A DNA stretch of 40,397 nt from CAZCCV01 sp964497515 (GCA_964497515.1 CAZCCV010000022.1:1-40397), one strand, 5' to 3'. Counted from the stretch's first letter, positions 1 to 9,104 are shown. The notes: generated by a model not told the origin, from the letters alone. Numbers and translations are program-made.

Positions 1-15
1 CCCGGCGCCATCTAT

Positions 16-49
16 GAAGAGAACCTCACGCCACCCAGAGGTTCTCTTC
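16..49. repeat. Perfect 12-bp inverted repeat (possible terminator)
   Basis: Arms at 16-27 and 38-49 are exact reverse complements (GAAGAGAACCTC / GAGGTTCTCTTC) around a 10-nt loop. The hairpin lies just upstream of the GH130 promoter. It could end a gene outside the window, but no continuous T-tract follows on the + strand, so termination is only a possibility. Confidence 0.5.
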
Positions 50-67
50 GCACTTATGTGCCCGCGA

Positions 68-96
68 TTGACCAACTACTGTGCCTCTGATAGTAT
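68..96 (+). promoter_or_regulatory. Sigma70-like promoter for the GH130 gene
   Basis: TTGACC (68-73), a 17-bp spacer and TAGTAT (91-96) lie 34 bp upstream of the GH130 start codon. A purine-rich GGGGGAA ribosome site precedes the ATG at 130. Confidence 0.55.
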
Positions 97-129
97 ACGT
101 CCAACATTACGCAGAGACAGTGGGGGAAT

Positions 130-1062
130 ATGTTCGCTAAACGTTACGAAGGAAACCCGGTTTTAACGCCGACAGACCTATGGTGGGAGAGTAAGGCTGT
201 GTTCAATAACGCCGTTACCGAAAAAGACGGCAAAATCCATATGCTCTACCGCGCAGTCGGCGATGACAATACATCACGATTTGGCTATGCCGTAAGCGAT
301 GACGGCTTCAACTTCAAACGCAATCGCCTGCCCATCTACGAAGGCCCTCCGGGCGACGAGTTCGAACGGTTAGGATGCGAAGACCCGCGGATTACCAATA
401 TTGACGGCGTATACTACATTCTATACGTCGGCGCTTCCACTTACCCGGCGGCGGAAGACAAGCCGCCTACATTTTTGGTCGGCCCTCCGTGGCGGTGCAG
501 AGTGTCGTTGCTCTCCACCACAGATTTCAAGAGCTTCACTCGGCACGGTGTGGTGCTGCCCGAGTTTGATGACAAAGACGCAGTGCTATTCCCGGAAAAG
601 ATAAACGGGAAATACGTGATGTACCATAGAGTGCTTCCGGATATCTGGATTTCTTACTCCGATGACCTGCTGCATTGGTACGATCACAAACCGATAATGA
701 CGCCCAAAGCGGGCTTGTGGGACAGCGAGCGGATAGGTGCAGGTGCTCCACCAATCAGAACTGAACAGGGATGGCTAAATATCTATCACGGAGTCGACGA
801 AACCCGGACTTACAGGCTGGGTATCTTCTACTCTGACCTCGAAGACCCTTCCCGCATCATTTCACGTTCTTCGGTGCCGATACTCGGACCTGAAGAATCC
901 TTCGAGCGGCTCGGCTGTGTAAATAACGTGGTTTTTACCTGCGGAGCAATCGAAAAAGAGGATCAGTATCTGATCTATTATGGTGGAGCAGATAGCTCTA
1001 TTGGCGTCGCAACGCTCAACAAGGAAGTTATAAACCAGATTCCGATGACTGAGGAAATATAG
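130..1062 (+). CDS. GH130 family glycosidase (beta-mannoside phosphorylase-like)
   Basis: The 310-aa protein looks like a five-bladed beta-propeller of family GH130, which phosphorolyses or hydrolyses beta-1,4- or beta-1,2-mannosides. The hallmark segment around residues 80-89 (ERLGCEDPRI) holds the candidate proton donor D85. YHRV (about 168) and IYHGVDET (about 218) match residues that line the phosphate/-1 site in phosphorylases. There is no signal peptide, so it should act on oligosaccharides in the cytoplasm. The ATG at 130 follows GGGGGAA, and the promoter at 68-96 makes it a single-gene unit. The exact substrate, and phosphorylase versus hydrolase activity, cannot be decided from the sequence. 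Confidence 0.85.
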   Translation: MFAKRYEGNPVLTPTDLWWESKAVFNNAVTEKDGKIHMLYRAVGDDNTSRFGYAVSDDGFNFKRNRLPIYEGPPGDEFERLGCEDPRITNIDGVYYILYVGASTYPAAEDKPPTFLVGPPWRCRVSLLSTTDFKSFTRHGVVLPEFDDKDAVLFPEKINGKYVMYHRVLPDIWISYSDDLLHWYDHKPIMTPKAGLWDSERIGAGAPPIRTEQGWLNIYHGVDETRTYRLGIFYSDLEDPSRIISRSSVPILGPEESFERLGCVNNVVFTCGAIEKEDQYLIYYGGADSSIGVATLNKEVINQIPMTEEI

Positions 1063-1084
1063 ACTCTCGGGCTCGGATTTTTGA

Positions 1085-1114
1085 TTGACGCTCTTGGTCG
1101 CGATATGGTAAAAT
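1085..1114 (+). promoter_or_regulatory. tRNA-Met promoter
   Basis: TTGACG (1085-1090), an 18-bp spacer and TAAAAT (1109-1114) place transcription start a few bases before the mature tRNA 5' end at 1127. Confidence 0.65.
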
Positions 1115-1126
1115 ACAGATTGTTAC

Positions 1127-1203
1127 GGCGGAGTACCTCAGTTGGTTAGAGGACCCGGCTCATACCCGGGGCGTCGTCAGTTCGAGCCTGACCTCCGCTA
1201 CCA
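1127..1203 (+). tRNA. tRNA-Met (anticodon CAT), CCA encoded
   Basis: A full cloverleaf of 77 nt is present. The acceptor stem is GGCGGAG/CTCCGCT (closing G-T pair). The D-stem is CCTC/GAGG. The anticodon stem CCCGG/CCGGG holds loop CTCATAC with CAT at 1161-1163. The T-stem is GTCAG/CTGAC with loop TTCGAGC. The discriminator A and CCA are genome-encoded. The paired 1-72 position argues against initiator tRNA, which usually has a mismatch there. Elongator Met is favoured, but a lysidine-modified tRNA-Ile2 with the same CAT anticodon cannot be excluded by eye. Confidence 0.93.
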
Positions 1204-1219
1204 TATTGCTCAAAAGAAG

Positions 1220-1261
1220 AGTCGCCACTGCGCGTTATCTACAATGCGGTGGCGGCTTTTT
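1220..1261 (+). terminator. Intrinsic terminator after the tRNA
   Basis: A 12-bp stem (1220-1231 with 1246-1257, three G-T wobbles) is followed by TTTTT at 1257-1261. The opposite strand also has a T-rich tract after the stem, so it may end mutL transcription too. Confidence 0.8.
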
Positions 1262-1285
1262 GGTATCTCTTAAGGCTAATGGTTG

Positions 1286-3145
1286 CTATCCGCCCGATAC
1301 CGGCCGTTTGAATTTTCTGTCTAATTCCCAGTTTGTAAGCGATATGATGATCGGCCGCCCGTGAGGGCAGACAAACGGATTCTCTGTAGCGAGCAATTGC
1401 CGGATAAGATCGTCCATTTCGGGCATTGAAAGAGAGTCTCCTGCCTTGATTGCAAGCTTGCAGGAAGTAGTGATTAATACTTGCTCCGGGCGTGCTACTA
1501 GATGCCGGGCAACGGAGACATCGACGAGTTCAGCGATAATATCTCTTAAAAGCTGCTCTGTATCGTGTGCTTTGGCATCGGCTGGGACAGCTCTTACAAC
1601 AAACGAATCCTTACCGAAAACCTCGATATCGAACCCGATGCTTCTCAGATCCTCCAGCCGCTCACTTACGAGAAGCCCTTCTTTTCTGGAGAGCTCGAGC
1701 GTGATCGGTAACACCAAACCCTGCATAACAGGCCGACCACTGCTTCTGACTTTCATTAGCTGCTCGAAGATGACTCGCTCGTGCGCTACGTGCTGATCGA
1801 TGATGAGCACGCCGTCCTCCGATTCGGTGAGGATGTATGTATCGCGCGCCTGACCGATGACTCGCAGGTTTCGCAAACGAACCGCTGGCGACGGTTCTAT
1901 GGCCGGAGAAGATGCACCCTCAGAGGTGGCGGGTTGCGGTTCGCTTCTCCATTCAAACGGATCGGAAATCCCGGGAAGTGTGTCGAATTCGCTGCGCTTC
2001 AGCATAAACTCGCGGAAACGAGTCATATCTGCTTCATCGGGTGGTCTGAGAAACGATTCCTGTTCGGGGCTCTGCGAATAACTTCCGGACTGTCGCGGCG
2101 AGGGCTTGCTGCTTTCCGTAATCACAGGCACAGCACCGCCAGACATAAGTGCACCTCTAACGGCCGATGAGAGAGCTCTGTGAACTTCCTGGTCGCTCGA
2201 GAACTTGACTTCCGCCTTAGATGGGTGAACGTTTACATCGACCAAGGCTGGGTCGATGTCGATGAACACGATTGCTGTCGGATACCGACCTGGCTGCAAA
2301 ATGAGATCCCTGTACGAGTGGTCGACTGCGTGAGTGAGCGTTTTACTGCGCACAAACCGACCGTTGACGAAGAACACCTGCTGGGCGCGATTTGACCGGG
2401 TGAAAGAGGGTCTGGTGACAAATCCGTGCACTCTAAGCGCAGGATTATCGAACTCTATGGGTATAAGCTGTTTTGCAGCGTCTCTGCCATAGATTGCTGC
2501 CGCGACACTTATCACGTCTCCCGTACCGGTGACTGAGATAATTTCCCTCTCGCCGTGCAGTAGTCGGAAGCTGATACCGGGGTGAGAAAGAGCAAGCCGC
2601 CCCACTACATCGGTGATGTGTGAAAGCTCTGTCTGTGCGCTTCTTAAGAATTTCAGCCTTGCAGGAGTGTTGAAGAACAGCCTGTGAACCGCAATCGACG
2701 TGCCCTCAGGTGCCCCTACCGACTCCAAATTGGTGACAGTGCCTGCTTCAATATCGAGTCTGGTTGCAGCAGCATCAGCAGTGCGTTTAGTGACTACCTC
2801 AATAGTGGAGACTGATGCTATGGAGGGCAAAGCCTCGCCGCGAAAGCCTAGGGTTCTGATGGCGAAAAGGTCTTCGGCGCTGGAAATCTTGGACGTTGCG
2901 TGACGCTGAAATGCGGTTACAGAATCGTCGCGGAGCATACCCTGACCGTTATCGACGACTTTGATAAGCTCTTTTCCGCCATCTTCTATGGTTATCTGTA
3001 TCTGTGTAGCTCCTGCATCTATAGAGTTCTCGACAAGTTCCTTAACAACCGATGCAGGGCGCTCTATGACCTCTCCCGCAGCTATGCGGTTTGCGGTGTG
3101 CTCATCAAGTACCAGTATGCTCTTTGGTGCAGTGATTTCGGACAT
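1286..3145 (-). CDS. mutL: DNA mismatch repair protein MutL
   Basis: The 619-aa MutL couples MutS mismatch recognition to strand incision. The N-terminal GHKL ATPase shows AAGEVIERPASVVKELVENS (from about 22), DNGQGM and TLGFRGEALPS. The C-terminal part carries the endonuclease motif DQHVAHERVIFE and the metal-site motifs TSCKLAIKAGD and CPHGRP, so this should be a nicking MutL of the non-E. coli type. A proline/serine-rich linker lies at about 340-430. The ATG start is the first possible start after an in-frame TAG. No strong Shine-Dalgarno lies close to it; an AGGAG sits about 22 nt upstream. mutS is not in the window. Confidence 0.96.
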   Translation of the reverse strand: MSEITAPKSILVLDEHTANRIAAGEVIERPASVVKELVENSIDAGATQIQITIEDGGKELIKVVDNGQGMLRDDSVTAFQRHATSKISSAEDLFAIRTLGFRGEALPSIASVSTIEVVTKRTADAAATRLDIEAGTVTNLESVGAPEGTSIAVHRLFFNTPARLKFLRSAQTELSHITDVVGRLALSHPGISFRLLHGEREIISVTGTGDVISVAAAIYGRDAAKQLIPIEFDNPALRVHGFVTRPSFTRSNRAQQVFFVNGRFVRSKTLTHAVDHSYRDLILQPGRYPTAIVFIDIDPALVDVNVHPSKAEVKFSSDQEVHRALSSAVRGALMSGGAVPVITESSKPSPRQSGSYSQSPEQESFLRPPDEADMTRFREFMLKRSEFDTLPGISDPFEWRSEPQPATSEGASSPAIEPSPAVRLRNLRVIGQARDTYILTESEDGVLIIDQHVAHERVIFEQLMKVRSSGRPVMQGLVLPITLELSRKEGLLVSERLEDLRSIGFDIEVFGKDSFVVRAVPADAKAHDTEQLLRDIIAELVDVSVARHLVARPEQVLITTSCKLAIKAGDSLSMPEMDDLIRQLLATENPFVCPHGRPIIISLTNWELDRKFKRPVSGG

Positions 3146-3191
3146 TGCAGGATAATCGAACGAGGCGTACTCCTATTGGAATTCTGAAGCA

Positions 3192-3200
3192 ATTATAGCA
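3192..3200 (-). promoter_or_regulatory. Extended -10 promoter for mutL
   Basis: On the minus strand TGC-TATAAT (3200 to 3192) is a consensus extended -10 element, with no convincing -35 box. It lies in the 68-bp gap between the GNAT gene and mutL, so mutL can be transcribed apart from the haem operon. Confidence 0.5.
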
Positions 3201-3213
3201 TATCTGGTTGTGC

Positions 3214-3768
3214 TTATTGTTCCCATTCGTCGCGGAGCAGAGAATACATGGCCATATCCAACGGCTCACCGCGGAGTATCGCTTGCTGACGAAGAATGCC
3301 TTCTAGCTTGAACCCTAACCGCTCTGCAACTGCTCTGCTCCGGTGGTTATTTACCATAGATCTCAGATCTATGCGATTCATACGAAGGTCTTGGAATGCA
3401 TATGTGATCATCTCTCGGCACGCTGTAGTAACTATGCCCTTGCCCTCGAATTCTTTGCCGATCCAGTAACCTATCTCTGCGCGACGGTCTGTCTGGCTCA
3501 GAACGTGCATACTTACAGAACCTGCATAAGCATCGCAGTACCAAATGCCGCATACTGCGCTACCATTCGTAGCGAACAGGCGCACGCATTGGGAGATGAA
3601 TAATCGAGCGTCTCTAACCGATCGCCCCTCGTCTACCCAGTTTAGCCAGCGTCTCAGATGCTCGCGGTTGCTGTTGATTAGCGCGTACATCTCTGCCGCA
3701 TTGGGGGGAACCAGTAACCGCAGTTCGATGTTGTTATCGAGTTTTCGGGGAAAGAGTAGCTTGCTCAA
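3214..3768 (-). CDS. GNAT N-acetyltransferase, RimJ/RimL-like
   Basis: The 184-aa protein matches the RimJ/RimL/YdaF branch of GNAT enzymes, which transfer acetyl from acetyl-CoA to N-terminal or small-molecule amines. Family features are the N-terminal LRLL strand, IGYWIGKEFEGKGIVTTA (acetyl-CoA pyrophosphate loop, about 104-121), the NRIDLRSMVNNHRSRAVAERLGFKLEG block and a short hydrophobic C-terminus. The start codon is TTG. It follows hemB by 6 nt, so it is probably co-transcribed at the 3' end of the haem operon. The substrate is unknown, and nothing ties it to tetrapyrroles except position. Confidence 0.85.
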   Translation of the reverse strand: MSKLLFPRKLDNNIELRLLVPPNAAEMYALINSNREHLRRWLNWVDEGRSVRDARLFISQCVRLFATNGSAVCGIWYCDAYAGSVSMHVLSQTDRRAEIGYWIGKEFEGKGIVTTACREMITYAFQDLRMNRIDLRSMVNNHRSRAVAERLGFKLEGILRQQAILRGEPLDMAMYSLLRDEWEQ

Positions 3769-3774
3769 AGCAGA

Positions 3775-4752
3775 TTAACCTTGTTTTAACCAGCGGGCAA
3801 CATCCTTGGCGTGATAGGTGAGAATTATATCGGTACCAGCGCGTTTTATCGATGTGAGAATCTCGAGGACTGCTCTTTGTTCATCGAGCATATTCGCTGC
3901 CGCAGCCGCTTTAACCATTGAGTACTCTCCGGAAACGTTGTAAGCAGCAACAGGAACATCAAAATGATTTCGTGCGTCGGCGATGACATCCAAATATGCG
4001 AGCGCCGGTTTTACCATAACGATATCTGCACCCTCTTCGATATCGGTGGCTATCTCCCGCAGTGCTTCGCGACGATTGGCTGAGTCCATCTGATACCCGC
4101 GACGGTCTCCAAACTGCGGTGTGCTTCCGGCGGCATCGCGAAACGGCCCATAAAACGCGGAAGCGTACTTTGCTGAATACGACATTATTGGAGTCTCTTC
4201 GTATCCGGCATCGTCGAGGACTTCGCGGATGACCATCACCCGCCCATCCATCATATCGGACGGCGCAACCAAATCTGCACCCGCTGCAACGTGCGAAAGG
4301 GCAGTTCTGCCAATGTACTCGAGCGTTTCATCGTTAGCAACGCTGCCATTTGTTACTATCCCACAATGGCCGTGTGAAGTGTACTCACACAGGCAGACAT
4401 CGGTTATGACGACAAGATTTGAAACGCTCTTTTTCAGCGCACGCACAGCACGTTGGACGATGCCATCGGTGGAGTACGCTTCGCTTCCCATTTCATCCTT
4501 GTGAGCAGGAATACCAAATAGCAGAACTGCAGGGATTCCAAGAGCGGCAACATCCTTGGCTTCCTCAGAGAGTAGATCGACAGAAAAGTGGTAGACGCCC
4601 GGCATCGATGGAATTTCCTTCCTTACGCCGTGGCCTTCTGTCACAAACATTGGGTAAACGAGATTATCTGTGGTGATTACTGTTTCGCGGACCAGACGCC
4701 GAATGCCCTCGGTCTTTCTGAGTCTTCGACCTCTTACTATTGGGAATCGCAT
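3775..4752 (-). CDS. hemB: Porphobilinogen synthase (delta-aminolevulinate dehydratase)
   Basis: HemB condenses two 5-aminolevulinate molecules into porphobilinogen. The start at ATG 4752 is preferred because AGGAG lies 6 nt before it; a TTG two codons upstream is less likely. Numbered from that ATG, the 325-aa protein has the Zn-binding triad C120/C122/C130 (CLCEYTSHGHC) and the two Schiff-base lysines K195 (YSAKYASAFYGPFR) and K248 (MVKPALAYLD). It is therefore a zinc-type enzyme. It follows ahbC by 9 nt in the ccm-haem operon. In sequence order it is the last tetrapyrrole gene even though it acts early in the pathway. Confidence 0.97.
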   Translation of the reverse strand: MRFPIVRGRRLRKTEGIRRLVRETVITTDNLVYPMFVTEGHGVRKEIPSMPGVYHFSVDLLSEEAKDVAALGIPAVLLFGIPAHKDEMGSEAYSTDGIVQRAVRALKKSVSNLVVITDVCLCEYTSHGHCGIVTNGSVANDETLEYIGRTALSHVAAGADLVAPSDMMDGRVMVIREVLDDAGYEETPIMSYSAKYASAFYGPFRDAAGSTPQFGDRRGYQMDSANRREALREIATDIEEGADIVMVKPALAYLDVIADARNHFDVPVAAYNVSGEYSMVKAAAAANMLDEQRAVLEILTSIKRAGTDIILTYHAKDVARWLKQG

Positions 4753-4761
4753 TGCCAACTC

Positions 4762-5949
4762 CTAACGTGAGATCTCTTCGTCGGTCAGATAACACGCCGG
4801 GTCTTCAGCCCACATATCACCGTGAACCGCGATAGCCCGGGATCTGAAGTTACCGTTACATATGTCTATCCACTTGCAGTTGTCCTGTGCACACCTGCCC
4901 TTAAGCAGTGGCTTGCGGTTTTTCAGCCCGGCCATTACGGGGTCGGTGGTATCGAGCCAGATTTCGCTGAATTTTCGTTCGCGCACATTTCCGAAGGTAT
5001 AATCTTGCCAGAACTGATCGGCGTGCACGTTGCCGCAATTGTCGATACACCCTATGCCTACACCCGACTGGTTTCCACCGTTCCACTTCAAGAGTTGAAG
5101 CACTTCTTCGGCGCGCTCCGCCTGCTCACTTAACAACCTGTTGTAGATATAAGGGCCATCGCAGTGGTTGTCTACCGTAAGGATGTCCTTTTCCAAGCCC
5201 CGGCGGTGGAAGTCGACCGTGCGGTCGACAATGAGGTCGATTGCGCGCCTTGATTCCTCGTGCGTGAGGTCGTCTGCAGTAAGATTGGTGCCTCTGCCAG
5301 TGTACACCAGATGATAGAAGCACGCCCGAGGGATTTTGTGATCCTCTATAAAATCGAAGATTGCATTCAGGTCGTTATAGTTTCGCCGGGTCATTGTGAG
5401 TCGCAACCCGACCTTCTGCCCGACGTCTACGCACGCTTCAAAGCCGCGCATAGCTGCATCGAATGCACCGCTTACACCTCTAAACTCGTCGTTTGTGTCA
5501 CCGATACCATCCAGCGATATGCCTACGTATCCGAAACCGGTATCCTTTATTCGTTTAGCTAGTTTAGGAGTAATTAGGGTGCCATTTGTAGATATTACGG
5601 GCCTGATACCACACTTAATAGCGAACTCGGCCAGCTCGAAGAGGTCTGTTCGCATAAGTGGTTCGCCACCGGATAAGAGCAGCACGGGGACGCCGAACTC
5701 GCCAAGGTCTCGTATCATTTCGAGCGCTTCGTTGGTACTCAGTTCGCCCTCGTAGTCTCTATTGTCGGAGTCTGAGTAGCAATGCACACACTTCAGATTG
5801 CAGCGTCTGCTGACATTCCAAACAACAACGGGTTTCTTGTCTTCAGAATACTGCAGCAGATGCGCAGGCATTTTGCCGCTCTTTCTTCCGTAACGAAGAG
5901 CATCTGCAGTGGTCGCTGTACCACAGCAAAGTTTGCTGATTCCTATCAC
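4762..5949 (-). CDS. ahbC: 12,18-didecarboxysirohaem deacetylase, radical SAM (AhbC)
   Basis: This 395-aa radical SAM protein matches AhbC/NirJ-type enzymes. These remove the two acetate side chains of didecarboxysirohaem to give Fe-coproporphyrin III in the sirohaem-dependent haem route of sulfate reducers and archaea. The N-terminus MIGISKLCCGT...DALRYGR is typical of AhbC. The radical SAM cysteines are C50, C54 and C57 (RRCNLKCVHCY), followed by GGEPLMR and STNGTLI. A SPASM-like C-terminal Cys set (CIDNCGN, CAQDNCKWIDICNGNFR) should bind a second cluster. The start is GTG with GAGG upstream. Neighbours cobA-hemD and hemB support a tetrapyrrole role. A haem d1 NirJ role is less likely because no other nir genes are nearby. 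Confidence 0.88.
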   Translation of the reverse strand: MIGISKLCCGTATTADALRYGRKSGKMPAHLLQYSEDKKPVVVWNVSRRCNLKCVHCYSDSDNRDYEGELSTNEALEMIRDLGEFGVPVLLLSGGEPLMRTDLFELAEFAIKCGIRPVISTNGTLITPKLAKRIKDTGFGYVGISLDGIGDTNDEFRGVSGAFDAAMRGFEACVDVGQKVGLRLTMTRRNYNDLNAIFDFIEDHKIPRACFYHLVYTGRGTNLTADDLTHEESRRAIDLIVDRTVDFHRRGLEKDILTVDNHCDGPYIYNRLLSEQAERAEEVLQLLKWNGGNQSGVGIGCIDNCGNVHADQFWQDYTFGNVRERKFSEIWLDTTDPVMAGLKNRKPLLKGRCAQDNCKWIDICNGNFRSRAIAVHGDMWAEDPACYLTDEEISR

Positions 5950-5953
5950 GATG

Positions 5954-7486
5954 TTATTCCTCTAATCGGCCGAGCCCGTGTTTCAGGATTTCCTTTACCA
6001 GTCCATCTATAGTGTAGTCTTCAGCTATGATATGAGGCTCTATTCCGAGGCTCCTCGCGGTTTCGGCGGTTATTGGGCCGATACACGCAGCGGTAACACC
6101 GGACGGCAGTCTCAGACCACCTAACAGCCCTATGAAATTCAGTACAGTCGAAGAACTTGTAAACGTTACCGCATCGATCTCTCCGGCTTCGATCATCGAT
6201 CTTACAACCGCTGCATCGGATTGCTCGGTAACAGTTTCGTAAGCTACCGCCACTTCTACTTCGGCGCCGCGTTCGGTGAGTCGTTCCGGGAGAGCCTCGC
6301 GTGCCTCTTTCGCCCTGACGATCAGAACTCGCCGCCCTGCGAGTTTGCCTGGAAGGTTTTCTGCCACTGATTCTGCTATATACTCTGGTGGCACATATTC
6401 TACCCTAAGACCGTATCTTTCAAGCGCGGCTGCCGTTGCCGGGCCGATTGCCGCAAGTCGCGTTCCGGCCATTGCTCGCACATCCTCACCCTGCTCACGC
6501 AGCCTTCGTATGAACCACTCCACACCATTAGCACTGGTGAAGATAATCCACTTGAATGCGCCAAGAATACGGATGGCCAAATCCAGACTAGTAGTGTCCG
6601 TTGGTGGCACAATCTTGATTACAGGGAACTCCACTACCTCTGCTCCCAGCGCTTCGAGCTTTTCTGTAAGGGCACTCGCCTGATCTCTGCTTCTGGTGAC
6701 GATTATTTTTTTGCCAAAGAGCGGCCTGGTATCGAACCAGCGGAGTTTTTCTCTCAGTTTTACAACATCCCCAACTACTGTTATCGCAGGCGATGTGATA
6801 CCGGCAGTCTTGGCCTGTTCGGAGATTGTCCCGAGGGTGCCGACAATGGTTTCTTGGTTGGATCTGGTTCCCCAGCGGATTATCGCGGCTGGCGTGTCGG
6901 CAGACCTGCCATTTGTGATGAGCTCGGAGACTATACCCGGTAGGTTTTCGACTCCCATCAAGAAAACCAGGGTATCACCACCAGTAGCGATGCTATTCCA
7001 TTTGAGCGTAGATTCGGCTTTTTCTGCGCTTTCGTGCCCGGTAATAATACTGAGCGCCGAGCAGAGCTTTCGGTGTGTGACGGGGATACCTGCATAAGCC
7101 GGTACCGCAACAGCAGAGGTAACGCCTGGCACTACTTCAAAGGCAATCCCCTCCGCTACCAGCGATTCCGCCTCTTCTCCACCTCTTCCAAAAACGAACG
7201 GGTCTCCACCTTTAAGTCTCGCAACGCTCTTGCCAGCTTTCGCTCTTTCAACCAGCAAGCGGCTGATTTCTTCCTGACTCATAGTGTGGCTGCTCGATAC
7301 TTTGCCGACATAAATCAACTCTGCTTCGGGATTAGCGCGCCTTAAGATCGCCGGATGAACCAGCCTGTCATATACCACAACATCGGTACCAGCAAGTATC
7401 TCTGCTCCGCGCAGCGTAAGAAGCTTTGGGTCGCCTGGCCCGGCACCGATAAGGTACACTCTGCCGTTGGATTCACTATTACTCAT
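5954..7486 (-). CDS. cobA-hemD: Uroporphyrinogen-III C-methyltransferase / uroporphyrinogen-III synthase fusion
   Basis: The 510-aa protein joins two enzymes. Residues 1 to about 250 are SUMT (CobA), with LIGAGPGDPKLLTLRGAE, RLKGGDPFVFGRGGEE and the PGVTSA and PVTHR blocks; it methylates uroporphyrinogen III to precorrin-2. Residues about 258-505 are HemD, starting FGKKIIVTRSRDQA, with IIFTSANGVEWF and AVTFTSSSTVLNF; it cyclises hydroxymethylbilane to uroporphyrinogen III. The fusion should channel carbon to sirohaem. The gene overlaps nadB by 8 nt and precedes ahbC by 4 nt. Such fusions are common in anaerobes. A canonical HemE-type decarboxylase is not needed on this route. Confidence 0.96.
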   Translation of the reverse strand: MSNSESNGRVYLIGAGPGDPKLLTLRGAEILAGTDVVVYDRLVHPAILRRANPEAELIYVGKVSSSHTMSQEEISRLLVERAKAGKSVARLKGGDPFVFGRGGEEAESLVAEGIAFEVVPGVTSAVAVPAYAGIPVTHRKLCSALSIITGHESAEKAESTLKWNSIATGGDTLVFLMGVENLPGIVSELITNGRSADTPAAIIRWGTRSNQETIVGTLGTISEQAKTAGITSPAITVVGDVVKLREKLRWFDTRPLFGKKIIVTRSRDQASALTEKLEALGAEVVEFPVIKIVPPTDTTSLDLAIRILGAFKWIIFTSANGVEWFIRRLREQGEDVRAMAGTRLAAIGPATAAALERYGLRVEYVPPEYIAESVAENLPGKLAGRRVLIVRAKEAREALPERLTERGAEVEVAVAYETVTEQSDAAVVRSMIEAGEIDAVTFTSSSTVLNFIGLLGGLRLPSGVTAACIGPITAETARSLGIEPHIIAEDYTIDGLVKEILKHGLGRLEE

Positions 7487-9104
7487 TGTATCTTTCGCCG
7501 TTCGTCTTATTATCGGCTGCTTTTAATAGCACCGTATCTTTCTTGCACTGCGCATCGTCGGTAGCGGGATGATCCAGATTGTAGTTTAACCCTCGACTCT
7601 CTTTTCGAGAAAGAGCCGACCTGACTATTAGCTCAGCTACTAGCACAAGATTTCTAAGCTCCAGTAACTCGGGTACGAGCACACCGTGCTCAAACATCGT
7701 CTCAGCCGATGAAAGAATAGCTCTCACGTGTGTAAGCGCCTTATGGAGCCGCTCGTTGGTTCGAACTATACCGACATACTGCCACATAACCTTCTGCAGC
7801 TTGGCAGTCAGTTCCCGAACCATCTCGGAATCTACCGGGTCAGAGTGTAGATCAGTAGGGTACTCTGTAACGAAGTCAGCAGATTCATCCGTGCCAATGC
7901 TGCCACTCAATACTTTGCCTGCATCTATCGCTGCCCTGTGCGCATAGACCAGAGCCTCAAGGAGCGAGTTTGAAGCCAAACGGTTAGCACCGTGCACTCC
8001 CGTACAGGCAACTTCGCCGCAGGCATAGAGCCTGTCGATACTGGATCTGCCGTTTGTATCGGTAAGCACTCCACCACAGGAGTAGTGTGCCGCAGGGACG
8101 ATTGGTATCCAATCTTTCGTAATATCCAGCCCCACCGAAAGGCACTTCTCGTAGATACCTGGGAAACGCGACTTGAGCTTCTTTGCATCGAGGTGAGTGA
8201 CATCGAGATACACACATTCATCGCCGTTCTTCTTCAGTTCAGCGTCGATTGCGCGTGCTACAATATCCCTTGGCGCAAGACAGCCCATCTCGTGGTAGTG
8301 CTCCATAAATGTGCTGCCATCGCGCAGACGAAGGATCCCGCCTTCTCCTCGAACCGCCTCGCTGATCAGAAACGACCTTGCTCCCGGATGATAAAGTGAC
8401 GTCGGATGGAATTGAATAAACTCCATGTTCGCGATCTCAGCCCCAGCACGGTAGCTGAGTGCCACACCATCTCCCGTAGCAATCTCGGGGTTTGTAGTGT
8501 ACAGATAGACTCTACCTGCACCGCCGGTGGCCAACATTGTCACTTTGGCTGCGATAGTCGTCACGTCGCCAGTGTCGGGATCGAACACATAAGCTCCATA
8601 GCATCGCTTGCCATCCGATATGAGGTCGACCGCTACGTGGTGCTCAAAAATACGGACATTATCTTTGTATTTGACGCTGCTGATGAGCGCCCGTTCGATT
8701 TCTCTGCCGGTGAGGTCTGCTGAATGAAGGATTCTACGCTTGGAGTGTCCGCCCTCTCGCCCAAGAGCCAGGCGCGCTGTGCCTGCAGAATCGTGTTCTT
8801 TTGTGAACCGAACTCCCAATTCAATCAGTTCCCGCACCCGTTGGGGACCCTCTTTTACCAGGATTTCGACTGCATCTTCGTGACAGAGCCACGCCCCGGC
8901 AACAAGAGTATCGCGGATGTGCAGATCGAACGAATCATCGTCGGACGTGACGCTCGCTATTCCCCCCTGCGCGTAGTTGGTATTCGATTCTGTATCGCTC
9001 TTTTTGGTTACCAGTGCCACCCTGCCGTGCTCGCTCGCTTTCATTGCGAAAGACAGCCCAGCGATTCCACTGCCGAGAACCAATACGTCTACTTCTATGC
9101 TCAT
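7479..9104 (-). CDS. nadB: L-aspartate oxidase
   Basis: The 541-aa flavoprotein oxidises L-aspartate to iminoaspartate, which NadA condenses into quinolinate for NAD. The FAD site is GSGIAG at 11-16. Further family blocks are NYAQGGIA, LGREGGHSKRRILHSADLTGREIE, the HPTSLYHPGARSFLISEAVRGEGG segment and ACGEVACTGVHGANRLASNSLLEALV. The C-terminal helical domain is full length. It sits between hemC (4-nt ATGA overlap) and cobA-hemD (8-nt overlap), inside the tetrapyrrole operon, while nadA is 26 kb away. Fumarate is the likely electron acceptor if the host is anaerobic; that is inference. Confidence 0.96.
   Translation of the reverse strand: MSIEVDVLVLGSGIAGLSFAMKASEHGRVALVTKKSDTESNTNYAQGGIASVTSDDDSFDLHIRDTLVAGAWLCHEDAVEILVKEGPQRVRELIELGVRFTKEHDSAGTARLALGREGGHSKRRILHSADLTGREIERALISSVKYKDNVRIFEHHVAVDLISDGKRCYGAYVFDPDTGDVTTIAAKVTMLATGGAGRVYLYTTNPEIATGDGVALSYRAGAEIANMEFIQFHPTSLYHPGARSFLISEAVRGEGGILRLRDGSTFMEHYHEMGCLAPRDIVARAIDAELKKNGDECVYLDVTHLDAKKLKSRFPGIYEKCLSVGLDITKDWIPIVPAAHYSCGGVLTDTNGRSSIDRLYACGEVACTGVHGANRLASNSLLEALVYAHRAAIDAGKVLSGSIGTDESADFVTEYPTDLHSDPVDSEMVRELTAKLQKVMWQYVGIVRTNERLHKALTHVRAILSSAETMFEHGVLVPELLELRNLVLVAELIVRSALSRKESRGLNYNLDHPATDDAQCKKDTVLLKAADNKTNGERYNE

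Noticed and set aside
1127..1203. Initiator tRNA-Met
   Set aside because: Position 1-72 is a G-T pair and not the mismatch typical of bacterial initiators.
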